Origin: Chitinibacter fontanus
GTDB lineage: Bacteria > Pseudomonadota > Gammaproteobacteria > Burkholderiales > Chitinibacteraceae
Reading direction: 5' to 3'
Assembly (NCBI RefSeq): GCF_013423785.1
Contig: NZ_CP058952.1
Span: 496,001 to 560,000, forward strand
Length of the DNA stretch: 64,000 bases
The translations under genes were made by a program, and so were the position numbers. The notes below the pieces were generated by a model. It made no database searches. It was not told where the DNA came from and saw only the letters and a list, made by a program, of their open reading frames with translations. Shown here in pieces: positions 1 through 8,534 of the stretch (positions are counted from its first letter, which is position 1; each line of letters starts with the position of its first letter).

Positions 1-173
1 TTCACATCATAAATGAAAGCCCTTATCGCCCTTGCGACTATCCATGCAAGCGTGCCATCTGACCAACACCGCGAAAGCAAGTATGATGACGTTCATCAGA
101 ACTTACTAGCGCAAACCACGCAAAGCTCATAGCGTAAGGTAAAGGCTAGCCATTGCACACGGGGGATTCATCA

Positions 174-929
174 ATGCGTTTCACGGCACTGCTGCTGGCC
201 ATGAGCTTGGGCACCATCCCCGCTTGGGCCAACAACTTAGCCGCCTACACCGAAGAATTTGCCCCCTACAACTACACAGAAGGGCAAAACTTCAAAGGGC
301 TGGCCAACCAGATTATCGACCGCATCGTCGAGCAAACCGGCCTGAGCATTAAACGGGAAAGCCTGCCATGGTTACGCGCGATTCAGGCCAATCAGGGCAA
401 TCCGGATAGCCTGATCTACACCATCGTGCGTACCCCGCAGCGCGAAACACAATATTTATGGGTGGGTCCGTACGATGATTGCGATATTGTGTTTTTGAAA
501 TTAAAAAATCGCACTGATATTCAACTCAATAGCATCAAAGATGCCGAGCGCTATTACTCAGGTGCCGCGCGGGGCGCAGCGGCAGCACAGATATTGCAAG
601 GCATGGGCTACAATATGAGCCGCTTGGATATCAGCTCCCCTGAGGAAATTCGTACCGTCAAAATGCTGTATGCCAAGCGTTTTGATTTATCGGCGGGGAT
701 GCTCATCCCTCATGTCTATAGCGCGCGCCAGCTAAAACTCGATGCTAGCCAGCTCACACCAGCATTTACCATTGTTAAAGGCGGCGGTTGTTATTTTGGT
801 TTTAACCCTAAAGTCAATCCAGAAACCTTTAACCGGTTTAAAGAGGCATTTCAACACCTTAAAACCACGGGTGAATTAGACAAAATCCGCAAGCAGTATC
901 TAACGCCCGAGGCCAGTGTAAGCCGCTGA
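174..929 (+). CDS. Periplasmic solute-binding protein, family 3 type
   Basis: The 251-residue product begins with a typical Sec signal peptide (MRFTALLLAM, then a hydrophobic run ending in AWA before NN), so the mature protein should be periplasmic. The rest resembles the bacterial family 3 solute-binding fold: an early YTEEFAPYNY segment, a central RTPQRE segment and a C-terminal LKTTGELDKIRKQY, which is common in amino-acid-binding proteins. The ATG at 174 is preferred over the in-frame TTG at 153 because a GGGGG run lies eight bases before it and the signal peptide starts there. Two cysteines (DDCDIVF and GGGCYFGF) could form a disulfide. No permease or ATPase gene is adjacent, so the ligand and partner are unknown. 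It could also act as a sensor-type binding protein. Confidence 0.8.
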   Translation: MRFTALLLAMSLGTIPAWANNLAAYTEEFAPYNYTEGQNFKGLANQIIDRIVEQTGLSIKRESLPWLRAIQANQGNPDSLIYTIVRTPQRETQYLWVGPYDDCDIVFLKLKNRTDIQLNSIKDAERYYSGAARGAAAAQILQGMGYNMSRLDISSPEEIRTVKMLYAKRFDLSAGMLIPHVYSARQLKLDASQLTPAFTIVKGGGCYFGFNPKVNPETFNRFKEAFQHLKTTGELDKIRKQYLTPEASVSR

Positions 930-944
930 GGCAAGCGCGGGGCA

Positions 945-953
945 TGCTAGAAT
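945..953 (+). promoter_or_regulatory. Extended -10 promoter for tsaB operon
   Basis: TGCTAGAAT matches an extended -10 element (TG, one base, then TAGAAT at 948-953), 28 bases before the tsaB start. No clear -35 is visible, which is usual for extended -10 promoters. It would drive the overlapping tsaB-rimI-udg genes. Confidence 0.5.
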
Positions 954-981
954 AGCGTTTTGCCCTTAGATATCCCGTACT

Positions 982-1671
982 ATGCCCTATTTAGCCATCG
1001 ATACGTCCAGCGAACAGTTGTCTCTGGCCATCAGCACAAGTCTGGATGCCGCAACCATCGTGGCGCGCGACTGGCCCGTAGGGCAAAGGCACGCCGAACT
1101 CACCCTGCCCTATTTACGGGAGCTGCTGGCCGAGCTGCAATTGAGCATGGCCGATATGGCTGGCATAGCCTACCCTAGCGGCCCGGGCTCATTCACAGGT
1201 TTGCGTATTGGCTGTGGCATTACACAGGGTTTGGCCTATGCACAGAACATTCCTGTAGTGGGCATCTCAACACTAGAAGCACTAGCAGAGGCATCTGGCG
1301 CTATACGTGCCTATGTATGTATCGATGCCCGTATGAACCAAGTTTATTGCGCGGCCTTTGAGCGCCAAGGCGCAGCGTGGCAGACCATCCATGCAGCTCA
1401 GGTGTGCAACCCTGAAGATGTACCGATCCCCGATGGGAATGATTGGTTTGGTATTGGCACCGGTTTTGCCAGCTATCAAACCGCATTACAGGACAGAATC
1501 GGGGCACACTTAAGCCAGATCGACGCAGCTCGGCAGCCCCATGCGCGTGAGATGTTGAAACTTGCGCTGTCACAATTTGCGGCAGGTCAGGGAGTGAGTG
1601 CCGAACAGGCGAATTTGGTTTACTTGCGTGATAAAGTGGCGCTAAAAACGCACGAACGAGCCGCTAAATGA
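982..1671 (+). CDS. tsaB: tRNA threonylcarbamoyladenosine biosynthesis protein TsaB
   Basis: TsaB is the inactive-kinase-like partner of TsaD and TsaE in making N6-threonylcarbamoyladenosine at position 37 of ANN-decoding tRNAs. The 229-residue protein starts with the ASKHA-fold strand (MPYLAIDTSS) and carries the family signature PSGPGSFTGLRIG at residues 65-77. The length matches the family. Its TGA stop overlaps the rimI start as ATGA, so the two are probably translationally coupled, a common tsaB-rimI arrangement in proteobacteria. An overlapping reading frame from 960 is rejected because it has no family features. Confidence 0.95.
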   Translation: MPYLAIDTSSEQLSLAISTSLDAATIVARDWPVGQRHAELTLPYLRELLAELQLSMADMAGIAYPSGPGSFTGLRIGCGITQGLAYAQNIPVVGISTLEALAEASGAIRAYVCIDARMNQVYCAAFERQGAAWQTIHAAQVCNPEDVPIPDGNDWFGIGTGFASYQTALQDRIGAHLSQIDAARQPHAREMLKLALSQFAAGQGVSAEQANLVYLRDKVALKTHERAAK

Positions 1672-2195
1672 ATTGCACCAGCAACACGCGCCCCGCCCCC
1701 CTGTTGCCCAAGTTTGCCAGACTCGATGCCAGCCATGTGGCTGCATTAGCCGATTTGGATGAAAGCACGAACGCGCATCCATGGACGGGCAAACAATGGC
1801 TGGATTCTCTGCAACAACATGATTGCTTTGGCCTGTGGAACAATGGGCAATTAGCTGGTTTTATTGTTTGCATGGCCACCTTAGATGAGGCGGAAGTGTT
1901 GCTACTGGCCATTACGCCAACACTACAAAGTCACGGTCTGGGTGCGCAATTATTGCATTACGCCGAAACCACGCTAGCGCGTGAAGGCATCCGCCAGCTT
2001 TTTCTTGAAGTCCGTCGCAGCAATACTGGCGCCCGGTCGTTTTATGCGCGCCATGGTTGGCAGGAAGCCGGCTGCCGTAAAAATTATTATCCCTGCGATA
2101 TTGAAACCGACGCCGGTGAACACATTACACGTGAGGATGCCATTCTTTGCAGCAAACAGCTAACGCACCCTGCCAACAATGGGGCTCAGCCATGA
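1668..2195 (+). CDS. rimI: Ribosomal protein S18 alanine N-acetyltransferase RimI
   Basis: This is a GNAT-fold N-terminal acetyltransferase, expected to acetylate the N-terminal alanine of ribosomal protein S18 with acetyl-CoA. The 175-residue product shows the acetyl-CoA loop QSHGLG inside LAITPTLQSHGLGAQLL and the RimI-typical stretch LEVRRSNTGARSFYARHGW followed by RKNYYP. It is slightly longer than the usual ~150 residues, with extra residues at both ends. The start overlaps the tsaB stop by ATGA, and its own stop overlaps the next start in the same way, so three genes are likely read as one unit. Confidence 0.9.
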   Translation: MNCTSNTRPAPLLPKFARLDASHVAALADLDESTNAHPWTGKQWLDSLQQHDCFGLWNNGQLAGFIVCMATLDEAEVLLLAITPTLQSHGLGAQLLHYAETTLAREGIRQLFLEVRRSNTGARSFYARHGWQEAGCRKNYYPCDIETDAGEHITREDAILCSKQLTHPANNGAQP

Positions 2196-3109
2196 ACCGA
2201 CGTGCCTTAATTCTGAATGAATTGGGCCTCAATCCGGTCTGGGTTCGGCACGAGGTCTTAGCGCAGCTGCAAGTCATCGAGGAACCAAGCTCAATCACCG
2301 TAGTGGCGCAACCCACGCCAGTGACTAACACGCCTAACCCGCACTTTAGCCCGATTGCGCAAGCGGCTCATCAGCGTATGGAAGCCACCATCGCAACAGC
2401 ACCCGAAACGCCAAGTCAGGTCGCAAAAGGCCCATCGCAAGAAGCTGCCGCCATTCATCAGGTGCTCAAAGCACGCAACACGCCTGCTGCACGCCAAGTT
2501 GCGCTCACAAGTGAAAATACCCCGCAGCTGGATCAGCGTACCCAACACATTATGCAGCTGGATTGGGATCAGCTACAGCAAGCCGTACGCGAATGTACCG
2601 CCTGTGAGCTCTGCCAAACACGCACCCAAACCGTATTTGGCGTGGGCGATCCACAAGCGCAACTACTGGTCGTTGGTGAAGCCCCCGGCGCGGATGAGGA
2701 TGCACAAGGCGAGCCGTTTGTAGGTAAAGCCGGGAAACTACTGGACAATATGTTGGCCAGCATCGGTCAGCGACGCGGGCAGAAGATATTTATTGCCAAT
2801 GTGTTGAAATGTCGCCCCCCCGCTAATCGCAACCCACAAGCACATGAAGTGGCTCAGTGTGCACCATTTCTGGCGCGGCAAATCGAGCTGATTGCGCCCA
2901 AAGTCTTGTATGCCAGCGGTCGGTTTGCGATTCAAAGCCTGCTCAATAATGACGCACCAATCTCGGCGCAACGCGGCAAAATCCATCAATATCGTCAGGT
3001 GCCGGTGGTGGTGAGCTATCACCCAGCCTATTTGCTACGCAATATGCCTGACAAAGCTAAAGCCTGGCAGGATTTATTACTCCTAAAATCGCAACTGAAT
3101 GAGCAATAG
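2192..3109 (+). CDS. Family 4 uracil-DNA glycosylase (Fe-S)
   Basis: A 305-residue uracil-DNA glycosylase of the iron-sulfur family 4, which removes uracil from DNA for base excision repair. Visible features are the cysteine cluster CTACELC (Cys135, 138, 141), later Cys207 (KCRPP) and Cys223, the active-site loop GEAPGADED at 162-170 and the catalytic-face histidine in HPAYLLR at 277-283. The first ~125 residues are a low-complexity, Pro/Ala/Thr/Gln-rich extension beginning [18 protein letters not shown], as seen in other betaproteobacterial members. The ATG at 2192 overlaps the rimI stop (ATGA) and is preferred over an in-frame upstream start at 2147 that would lie inside rimI. Confidence 0.9.
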   Translation: MNRRALILNELGLNPVWVRHEVLAQLQVIEEPSSITVVAQPTPVTNTPNPHFSPIAQAAHQRMEATIATAPETPSQVAKGPSQEAAAIHQVLKARNTPAARQVALTSENTPQLDQRTQHIMQLDWDQLQQAVRECTACELCQTRTQTVFGVGDPQAQLLVVGEAPGADEDAQGEPFVGKAGKLLDNMLASIGQRRGQKIFIANVLKCRPPANRNPQAHEVAQCAPFLARQIELIAPKVLYASGRFAIQSLLNNDAPISAQRGKIHQYRQVPVVVSYHPAYLLRNMPDKAKAWQDLLLLKSQLNEQ

Positions 3110-3149
3110 TGCCTGCATCCTGATATCGGCATAATCAGCAAGCAAAATA

Positions 3150-3177
3150 AAAAAGGCTCCTGCAAAGGAGCCTTTTT
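3150..3177. terminator. Bidirectional terminator between udg and asd
   Basis: GGCTCC (3155-3160) pairs with GGAGCC (3167-3172) around a TGCAAA loop, with an A-run before and a T-run after. It can stop transcription from both converging genes. Confidence 0.85.
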
Positions 3178-3197
3178 CTTGCGCCAAAAAACGGCGT

Positions 3198-4304
3198 TTA
3201 TTTAGCCAACAAAATGCGCAGCATACGACGCAGTGGCTCAGCAGCGCCCCACAGCAATTGATCGCCAATCACAAAAGCGCTGATGTACTCTGGGCCCATA
3301 TTCAGTTTGCGAACACGACCAACACCAATATCGAGCTTGCCAGTGATTTGCGCTGGAATCAGCTCTTTCACGCTGATTTCACGGTCGTTTGGCACCCATT
3401 TCACCCAATCGTTACCTGATTTGATGATGGCTTCGATTTCAGAGAGTGGCAGATCTTTTTTCAGCTTGATCGTCAACGCCAAGCTGTGGCAACGCATCGC
3501 ACCGATACGTACACACAAGCCATCGACCGGAATCGTTGCATCGGTGCCGAGGATTTTGTTTACTTCGGCTTGGCCTTTCCATTCTTCTTTCGATTGGCCG
3601 TTATCGAGCTGTTTGTCGATCCAAGGGATCAAACCGCCCGCCAATGGCGCGCCAAAGAATTCGGTTGGTACGTCGCTAGAAATCGTATGTGCTACTTTTT
3701 TGTCGATTTCCAGAATTGCCGACGATGGTGTTGCCAACTCATCCGCAACCGAGTTGTAAACCACGCCCATACCTTTGAGCAATTCGCGCATGTGGTTCGC
3801 GCCGCCGCCAGAAGCCGCTTGGTAAGTCATTGACGATACCCAATCAACCAAGCCCGCTTTGAACAAGCCGCCCATCCCCATCAACATGATCGAGTTGGTA
3901 CAGTTGCCACCGATGTAGTTTTTAACGCCTTTCGCCAATGCGCCTTGGATAACGTCGTCGTTCACCGGATCAAGGATAATGACAGCGTCGTCTTCCATCC
4001 GCAGCGTAGATGCCGCATCAATCCAGTAGCCTTCCCAACCGCTGGCGCGCAGTTTTTGGAAAATCGCGGTCGTGTAGTCGCCGCCTTGGCAAGAGATGAT
4101 GACATCCATCTTGCTCAATTCAGCAATATCGTTAGCGTCTTTCAAGGTACCAGCATCTTTACCAAAATTAGGCGCTGCTTGACCTGCTTGCGATGTGGTG
4201 AAGAAGACGGGATCAATCACGTCAAAATCTTTCTCTTCCTGCATACGTTGCATCAGGACCGAGCCCACCATACCGCGCCAACCGACTAAACCAACCCGCT
4301 TCAT
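3198..4304 (-). CDS. asd: Aspartate-semialdehyde dehydrogenase
   Basis: It reduces aspartyl phosphate to aspartate semialdehyde with NADPH, the branch point to lysine, diaminopimelate, threonine and methionine. The 368-residue protein has the N-terminal NADP-binding [11 protein letters not shown] loop at residues 5-15 and the catalytic cysteine Cys135 in GGNCTNS. Length and the CTNS form match the Gram-negative (E. coli-like) class. A good ribosome-binding site (TAAGGAAAA) precedes the ATG. It is monocistronic here, convergent with udg and divergent from the gene at 4499. Confidence 0.97.
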   Translation of the reverse strand: MKRVGLVGWRGMVGSVLMQRMQEEKDFDVIDPVFFTTSQAGQAAPNFGKDAGTLKDANDIAELSKMDVIISCQGGDYTTAIFQKLRASGWEGYWIDAASTLRMEDDAVIILDPVNDDVIQGALAKGVKNYIGGNCTNSIMLMGMGGLFKAGLVDWVSSMTYQAASGGGANHMRELLKGMGVVYNSVADELATPSSAILEIDKKVAHTISSDVPTEFFGAPLAGGLIPWIDKQLDNGQSKEEWKGQAEVNKILGTDATIPVDGLCVRIGAMRCHSLALTIKLKKDLPLSEIEAIIKSGNDWVKWVPNDREISVKELIPAQITGKLDIGVGRVRKLNMGPEYISAFVIGDQLLWGAAEPLRRMLRILLAK

Positions 4305-4498
4305 TATGTTTTCCTTATCCGATTACAAAATACAAACAGCAAGCCCTTGATATTAGAGAAATTCCGTATGTCTGGCTAGACGGAAAACAGCAAGAATCGC
4401 CGCGCAGCACGTTTTTTGCCGAAAAAATAATGACGAATGCATCGTGCTGGTGTATTTTCTCGTTTACTTACATTTATCGCCAGCGAGCCCATTAGTTC

Positions 4499-4873
4499 AT
4501 GGACATTTTCCACCCTCCGGCCAAAGAGCCACGCAAGTTTACCAATCCGATTTTGCGCGAAGCCGAACAAAAAATCGAAATGGAAAAAACCCTGCGCGCA
4601 CGTGATGAACTCGCTTTTCGCATCGAAATGGCTTTAATGTCAGGAATGTCCAGAGAGCTGGACAAGCATCGCGAACAAAGCGATGCCCTCCCCTTCTTTT
4701 TGCGCCATCTGGTACGTGATTTAGGCCGCTTCAATCAAAAATCACCCCGTGCTGCCGCTTTATTGAAAGAGCGCCTCATTCAAGGTACACAGCCACAAGA
4801 TCAAACTGGCTCGTTTAAAGTGAGCCTCGCGGCCGATGAAACGATTCATTTAACCTCGCTGGCAGTCCGCTAA
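4499..4873 (+). CDS. Conserved-looking small protein of unknown function
   Basis: A 124-residue charged, soluble protein not recognised. It opens with [30 protein letters not shown], a region likely to form a basic, amphipathic helix, and continues mostly helical with a final short hydrophobic strand. No signal peptide, membrane segment or known motif is seen. The stop lies two bases before dtd, so the two genes are almost certainly cotranscribed and perhaps translationally coupled, suggesting a housekeeping role near translation quality control, which is inference only. An alternative frame from 4437 is short and has no supporting features. Confidence 0.7.
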   Translation: MDIFHPPAKEPRKFTNPILREAEQKIEMEKTLRARDELAFRIEMALMSGMSRELDKHREQSDALPFFLRHLVRDLGRFNQKSPRAAALLKERLIQGTQPQDQTGSFKVSLAADETIHLTSLAVR

Positions 4874-4875
4874 CC

Positions 4876-5328
4876 ATGCGGGTCCTTATCCAACGCGTCA
4901 ATCATGCCAAAGTTGAAGTGGCAAACCAAATCGTGGGGCAAATCGGCGCAGGATTACTGCTACTGGTTGGCATTAGCCATGAGGATAGCGCGGCAGATAT
5001 TCAATATTTAGTAGGTAAAATTGCCAATTTGCGCATTTTTGATGATGAAAATGGCGTAATGAATCGCTCCTTATGCGATGTCAGTGGCGAAGTGCTGGCA
5101 GTAAGCCAATTTACCCTGTACGCCAGCTGTAAAAAAGGCAATCGCCCCAGCTGGAGTGCAGCAGCGCCCGGCGCTGTGAGCGAGCCTTTGTTTGGCCAGT
5201 TTGTTGCGGCCTTAAGCGAAAAAATAGCGCAACCCGTCGCTACCGGGCAATTTGGTGCCGATATGCAGGTATCACTTTGCAATAATGGCCCGGTTACCAT
5301 TTGGCTAGATTCCAAACAAACCGATTAA
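4876..5328 (+). CDS. dtd: D-aminoacyl-tRNA deacylase
   Basis: DTD hydrolyses D-amino acids (and glycine from tRNA-Ala) off mischarged tRNAs. The 150-residue protein begins [15 protein letters not shown] and carries both family signatures: SQFTLYASC, which provides the active-site strand, and the Gly-cisPro loop in NNGPVT near the C-terminus. The length fits the ~145-residue family. It follows the unknown gene at 4499 with a two-base gap. A terminator lies about 130 bases downstream, after the first copy of a duplicated element. Confidence 0.95.
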   Translation: MRVLIQRVNHAKVEVANQIVGQIGAGLLLLVGISHEDSAADIQYLVGKIANLRIFDDENGVMNRSLCDVSGEVLAVSQFTLYASCKKGNRPSWSAAAPGAVSEPLFGQFVAALSEKIAQPVATGQFGADMQVSLCNNGPVTIWLDSKQTD

Positions 5329-5413
5329 TTGCGATCAGAGATAAGGGAAATTACCGATCTTGACCCTGACCGCGTAGCGGCGCAGAATGAAATGGCGCCG
5401 AGTTGATCAGCAG

Positions 5414-5448
5414 CTTGCAGGGCGCGGTATAAAACTCTGCTAAAGCGT
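5414..5448 (+). repeat. Duplicated 35-nt element, copy 1
   Basis: This stretch shares two conserved blocks, CTTGC-x-GGGCGCG at its left end and GCTAAAGCGT at its right end, with a second copy 102 bases downstream. The middle differs. It is followed within 15 bases by a strong hairpin terminator. It may be part of a structured RNA or a DNA-level site. The strand is assigned by the flanking genes. Confidence 0.7.
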
Positions 5449-5461
5449 GTTTAGATTGATT

Positions 5462-5485
5462 GCCACGCTTGCCGTGGCTTTTTTA
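5462..5485 (+). terminator. Intrinsic terminator after dtd and repeat copy 1
   Basis: GCCACG (5462-5467) and CGTGGC (5473-5478) form a stem with loop CTTGC, followed by TTTTTT. It is oriented to stop plus-strand transcription from dtd or from a leader starting further down. Confidence 0.85.
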
Positions 5486-5515
5486 TTTCTGTTGTTTGCG
5501 CCTATTAATCGACAA

Positions 5516-5549
5516 CTTGCGGGGCGCGCCCGAAATTCCGCTAAAGCGT
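5516..5549 (+). repeat. Duplicated 34-nt element, copy 2
   Basis: The second copy keeps CTTGC-x-GGGCGCG and GCTAAAGCGT but is one base shorter and diverges in the centre. It begins 102 bases after copy 1 and leads directly into an inverted repeat just before the ribosome-binding site of the gene at 5605. Confidence 0.7.
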
Positions 5550-5579
5550 CGGTAGCCTGAGTTTTACCAGCCGCTACCG
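5550..5579 (+). promoter_or_regulatory. Hairpin ahead of the 5605 gene
   Basis: CGGTAGC (5550-5556) is the exact inverted complement of GCTACCG (5573-5579), with a 16-base loop. It ends 12 bases before the AGGAG ribosome-binding site and lacks a T-run, so it looks like a leader structure and not a terminator. Confidence 0.45.
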
Positions 5580-5604
5580 GCAAATTCATTCAGGAGTTTG
5601 CCCC

Positions 5605-5925
5605 ATGTATGATTGTTTAGAGTACGAGCTAGTGAATCGCCCCGCCGTTACCTCATCCATTCAATCCACCCGCTTTCAATTGCATTTGAATTGGCGTGAC
5701 CACCACCGCTTGCAACTGAAGCTTGCCCCCGGCACAGCCCCACATCGCTTGAATTTGGCCTATGCCGCGGCACTAAGTATGGGGATCGCAACGCATAATT
5801 TACCCGATGGCAGCTTGTTGCTATTGGATTTAAATCTGAACGAGGCCTTGATTTTTCAAAGCCGCTTTACTGATCTGCTGGCGCACTACGAACCCGCGCG
5901 CCACGCTGCTAAGTACATCATTTAG
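5605..5925 (+). CDS. Small protein of unknown function
   Basis: A 106-residue protein that I do not recognise. It is soluble, with no signal peptide or membrane segment, and has a mixed strand/helix look (FQLHLNWRDHHRLQLKL, then a leucine-rich SLLLLDLNLNEALIF stretch). An AGGAG sits ten bases before the ATG, supporting translation. The stop is six bases before the MATE transporter start, so the two are very likely one operon, and it could be an accessory or regulator of that exporter. That role is inference from position alone. The duplicated element upstream probably belongs to the control region of this pair. Confidence 0.65.
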   Translation: MYDCLEYELVNRPAVTSSIQSTRFQLHLNWRDHHRLQLKLAPGTAPHRLNLAYAAALSMGIATHNLPDGSLLLLDLNLNEALIFQSRFTDLLAHYEPARHAAKYII

Positions 5926-5931
5926 GAACTC

Positions 5932-7287
5932 ATGCCCTTACTTAAAGACGCAAAAGCCACTTGCTTGCTGGCCTGGCCCATTATGGTGGGCCAGTTAGCT
6001 CAAACCGGGACATCCTTTGTGGATGCAGTGATGGCTGGCCACGTTTCTGCCGCCGACTTAGCGGCAGTATCAGTAGGGGCATCAATTTATACCATGCTGA
6101 TTGTGACGCTAATGGGGCTATTGCTCGCGATTAGCCCATTGGCCGCGCAAAAAATCGGCGCCAAACAGCATGCAGAGCTACCCGCACTTACGCAGCAATC
6201 CTTGTATCAAGCTTTATTTGCCGGCTTGATTGCGATTGCAATTGCCCATGCCTTATTGCCCGTATTTAACCACCTGGGCCTAAGTGCAGAAGTCAATGAT
6301 AAGGCACAGCGTTTTTTGGCGGCAGTGAGCTGGGGCTTGCCCGCGCTGGCCATTAGCCGCGTACTGTACGGTTATAGCTCGGCGCTCAATCACACTAAAC
6401 CCATGATGATGATTTCGCTGATAGCGCTGGCGCTGAATATTCCGGCCAATTGGCTACTCATCTATGGGCATTTTGGCTTTCCGGCCTTGGGTGCAGTGGG
6501 CTGCGGCTGGGCAACCGCATTTTGTATGTGGATTAGCGCGCTACTGTGGGTGTTATGGGTGCGCTATGCGGCGATATATCGTGACACACATCCATTTGAC
6601 TATATCAGGGGTATACATTGGCCAACCCAGCTCCAATTGGCCAAGCTAGGTATACCCATTGGGATTACCTTTTTTGTCGAGGTTAGCGCCTTTAGTGGGC
6701 TATCGATGCTGATTGCACGCTTGGGGACGACCTCGGTGGCCGCGCATCAAATCGCACTCAATTTTGGCGGGCTGCTATTTATGATTCCACTGGCGATTAG
6801 CACCGCCTTAACCGTACGGGTCGCCCAAGCTGCGGGCGCTGGACAGTGGCAAGAAGCACGCATGATTGGCCAGAACGGCGTACGTTTGGGTTTAATCATC
6901 GCCACCTTGAGTGCTTGCCTGGTCATGCTGCTCGACTCAACAATCGCCGGCTGGTACACCCAAGACGCTCAAGTCTTGGCATTGGCAACGCAATTATTAT
7001 TTTTTGCCGGGCTTTTTCAGTTTTCCGATGCGACACAAGCGGTGGCTAGCGGTATTTTGCGCGGCTATAAAAGCACCCGCATTCCGATGTTGCTGCACAT
7101 TACGGCCTTTTGGCTCATCGGGATACCGCTCGGCTACGCGCTGGCCTTTGGTGCTGGGCCATTCAGCCCCGTCGGCGCAAAAGGATTTTGGATCGCATTG
7201 GTCATCGCCCTGACCTTTGCGGCATTCTCCCTGCTGTGGTTATTTCGTCGGGTTAGCTTGGCAAAACTGGGGCAACAAACACATTAA
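5932..7287 (+). CDS. MATE-family multidrug/Na+ or H+ antiporter
   Basis: A 451-residue inner-membrane protein with about twelve hydrophobic segments, resembling NorM-type MATE exporters that expel cationic compounds in exchange for Na+ or H+. The N-terminal part WPIMVGQLAQTGTSFVDAVMAGHVSAADLAAV holds the usual MATE pattern (P, GQ, D and VMAG residues in helices 1-2), and a second half-repeat begins near GIPIGITFFVEVSAF. Length matches the family. A TAGGAA ribosome-binding site sits close to the ATG. It is translated just behind the small unknown gene at 5605. Substrate cannot be told from sequence. Confidence 0.9.
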   Translation: MPLLKDAKATCLLAWPIMVGQLAQTGTSFVDAVMAGHVSAADLAAVSVGASIYTMLIVTLMGLLLAISPLAAQKIGAKQHAELPALTQQSLYQALFAGLIAIAIAHALLPVFNHLGLSAEVNDKAQRFLAAVSWGLPALAISRVLYGYSSALNHTKPMMMISLIALALNIPANWLLIYGHFGFPALGAVGCGWATAFCMWISALLWVLWVRYAAIYRDTHPFDYIRGIHWPTQLQLAKLGIPIGITFFVEVSAFSGLSMLIARLGTTSVAAHQIALNFGGLLFMIPLAISTALTVRVAQAAGAGQWQEARMIGQNGVRLGLIIATLSACLVMLLDSTIAGWYTQDAQVLALATQLLFFAGLFQFSDATQAVASGILRGYKSTRIPMLLHITAFWLIGIPLGYALAFGAGPFSPVGAKGFWIALVIALTFAAFSLLWLFRRVSLAKLGQQTH

Positions 7288-7342
7288 AACAGGTGGTATA
7301 TTCGTCAACACAAGCACAATCAATGCCTAGCCGGATATACAT

Positions 7343-7951
7343 CTACTCACCCCAGCGCTGCATTAACTGATGTGGTACTTGCAACTGATCGAGAATCCGT
7401 GCCACGACAAAATCGACCAAGTCAGAAACCTCTGTGGGATGGTGATAAAACCCGGGATTGGGCGGCAAAATCACCACGCCTAGCTTGGCCAGCTTGAGCA
7501 TATTTTCCAAATGAATCGCCGAATATGGCGTTTCGCGCGGCACGACAATCAGCGTTTTACGCTCTTTGATCATCACATCCGCAGCACGCTCCAACAGATT
7601 ATCCGAGGCGCCATTGGCAATTGCTGACAATGCGCCCATCGTACACGGTACCACCACCATGCCATCACCAGGGTTTGAGCCCGAGGCCATCGGCGCAAAC
7701 CATTCCTGCTGACCATACACTTGCAATTGGGCGGGCTCAGCCAGCTGATATTGGTTGCGTAATAGTTCGGCCAAATCGGCCGCACGCGATGGCCAGCTCA
7801 GATTCATTTCCTGCTTGGCCACAATTTGTGCCACTTGCGTATACACCAAGCGTACTTTGCAACCGGCCGCCAGCAAACACTCCAAGGTACGCAAACCATA
7901 AGGCAATCCAGACGCGCCGGTAAAAGCGAGGGTGATAGTTTTGCTTGTCAT
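7343..7951 (-). CDS. ubiX: Flavin prenyltransferase UbiX
   Basis: UbiX joins dimethylallyl phosphate to FMN to make prenylated FMN, the cofactor of UbiD decarboxylase in ubiquinone synthesis. The 202-residue protein has the N-terminal FMN-binding TGASGLPYG at residues 11-19, the CTMGALSAIANG region and the RETPYSAIHLENML segment typical of the family. It ends a minus-strand run that begins upstream with hprK, rapZ, a NusG-II protein and a Gx transporter, lying one base after the last. Convergent with the MATE gene. Confidence 0.93.
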   Translation of the reverse strand: MTSKTITLAFTGASGLPYGLRTLECLLAAGCKVRLVYTQVAQIVAKQEMNLSWPSRAADLAELLRNQYQLAEPAQLQVYGQQEWFAPMASGSNPGDGMVVVPCTMGALSAIANGASDNLLERAADVMIKERKTLIVVPRETPYSAIHLENMLKLAKLGVVILPPNPGFYHHPTEVSDLVDFVVARILDQLQVPHQLMQRWGE

Positions 7952-7952
7952 A

Positions 7953-8534
7953 TTAAATGGTGTCCTGCTTGATTATGGAGGTACTGCTTGGCTGAGCTGG
8001 GCTGGCTGGATATTGCCGGAGCAAGCGCTCGGTGATAACGCCATTCACAAAACCAAACAGCAAGGCCATACCGCTTAACAATGGGATCAGATACAAAATA
8101 CCGTCATGGGGGATCAGCCACAGGCGGGCTAACAGCAACTGCCCTGCTGTATGGCCAATCGCAGAAAGCAGCGAAATACTCACCATTCCAAAATAGCGCC
8201 GCGGAAAATATTGCGTCAGCGCCAACATGAACAAACTGCACAGCCCCCCCGCTAAACTCAAGGCAAAACCGGGCGAGAAGATCCCTCCCAACACAATACT
8301 CGACCCTAGTATCCGCAGAATGCTAACCCAGGCTGCACCTTTCCAGCCGATACGGTCTAGAGCAATCAGGGTAACAATATTTGCCAAGCCCGGCTTTACC
8401 CCGGGTATCGGCGATGGAATCCCAGACTCCAACACGCTGAGCACGATGGCATAGGCGGCCAACTGCGCAATATATGCATCTTGCGGCGTTATCTGCACGG
8501 CTCGCAAGTTTGATTTAGTAGCTGAGGCTGTCAT
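7953..8534 (-). CDS. Gx transporter family membrane protein
   Basis: A 193-residue integral membrane protein with about five or six hydrophobic segments, matching the family once named heptaprenyl diphosphate synthase component I and now Gx transporter. Recognisable is SPIPGVKPGLANIVTL near the N-terminus, the hallmark of this family. The ATG at 8534 is favoured over a TTG at 8555. It overlaps the end of the NusG-II gene by about 20 bases. In other bacteria the same two families are found together, often with ApbE flavin transferases. Substrate is unknown. Its tight position between rapZ and ubiX suggests, but does not prove, a flavin or isoprenoid link. Confidence 0.82.
   Translation of the reverse strand: MTASATKSNLRAVQITPQDAYIAQLAAYAIVLSVLESGIPSPIPGVKPGLANIVTLIALDRIGWKGAAWVSILRILGSSIVLGGIFSPGFALSLAGGLCSLFMLALTQYFPRRYFGMVSISLLSAIGHTAGQLLLARLWLIPHDGILYLIPLLSGMALLFGFVNGVITERLLRQYPASPAQPSSTSIIKQDTI

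Noticed and set aside
960..1178. Overlapping open frame across the start of tsaB
   Set aside because: It has no family features, and tsaB in the other frame is clearly conserved.
5405..5604. Guanidine (ykkC or mini-ykkC) riboswitch ahead of the MATE gene
   Set aside because: The hairpin loops and conserved blocks do not match either class as I know them, so it is reported only as an unknown element.
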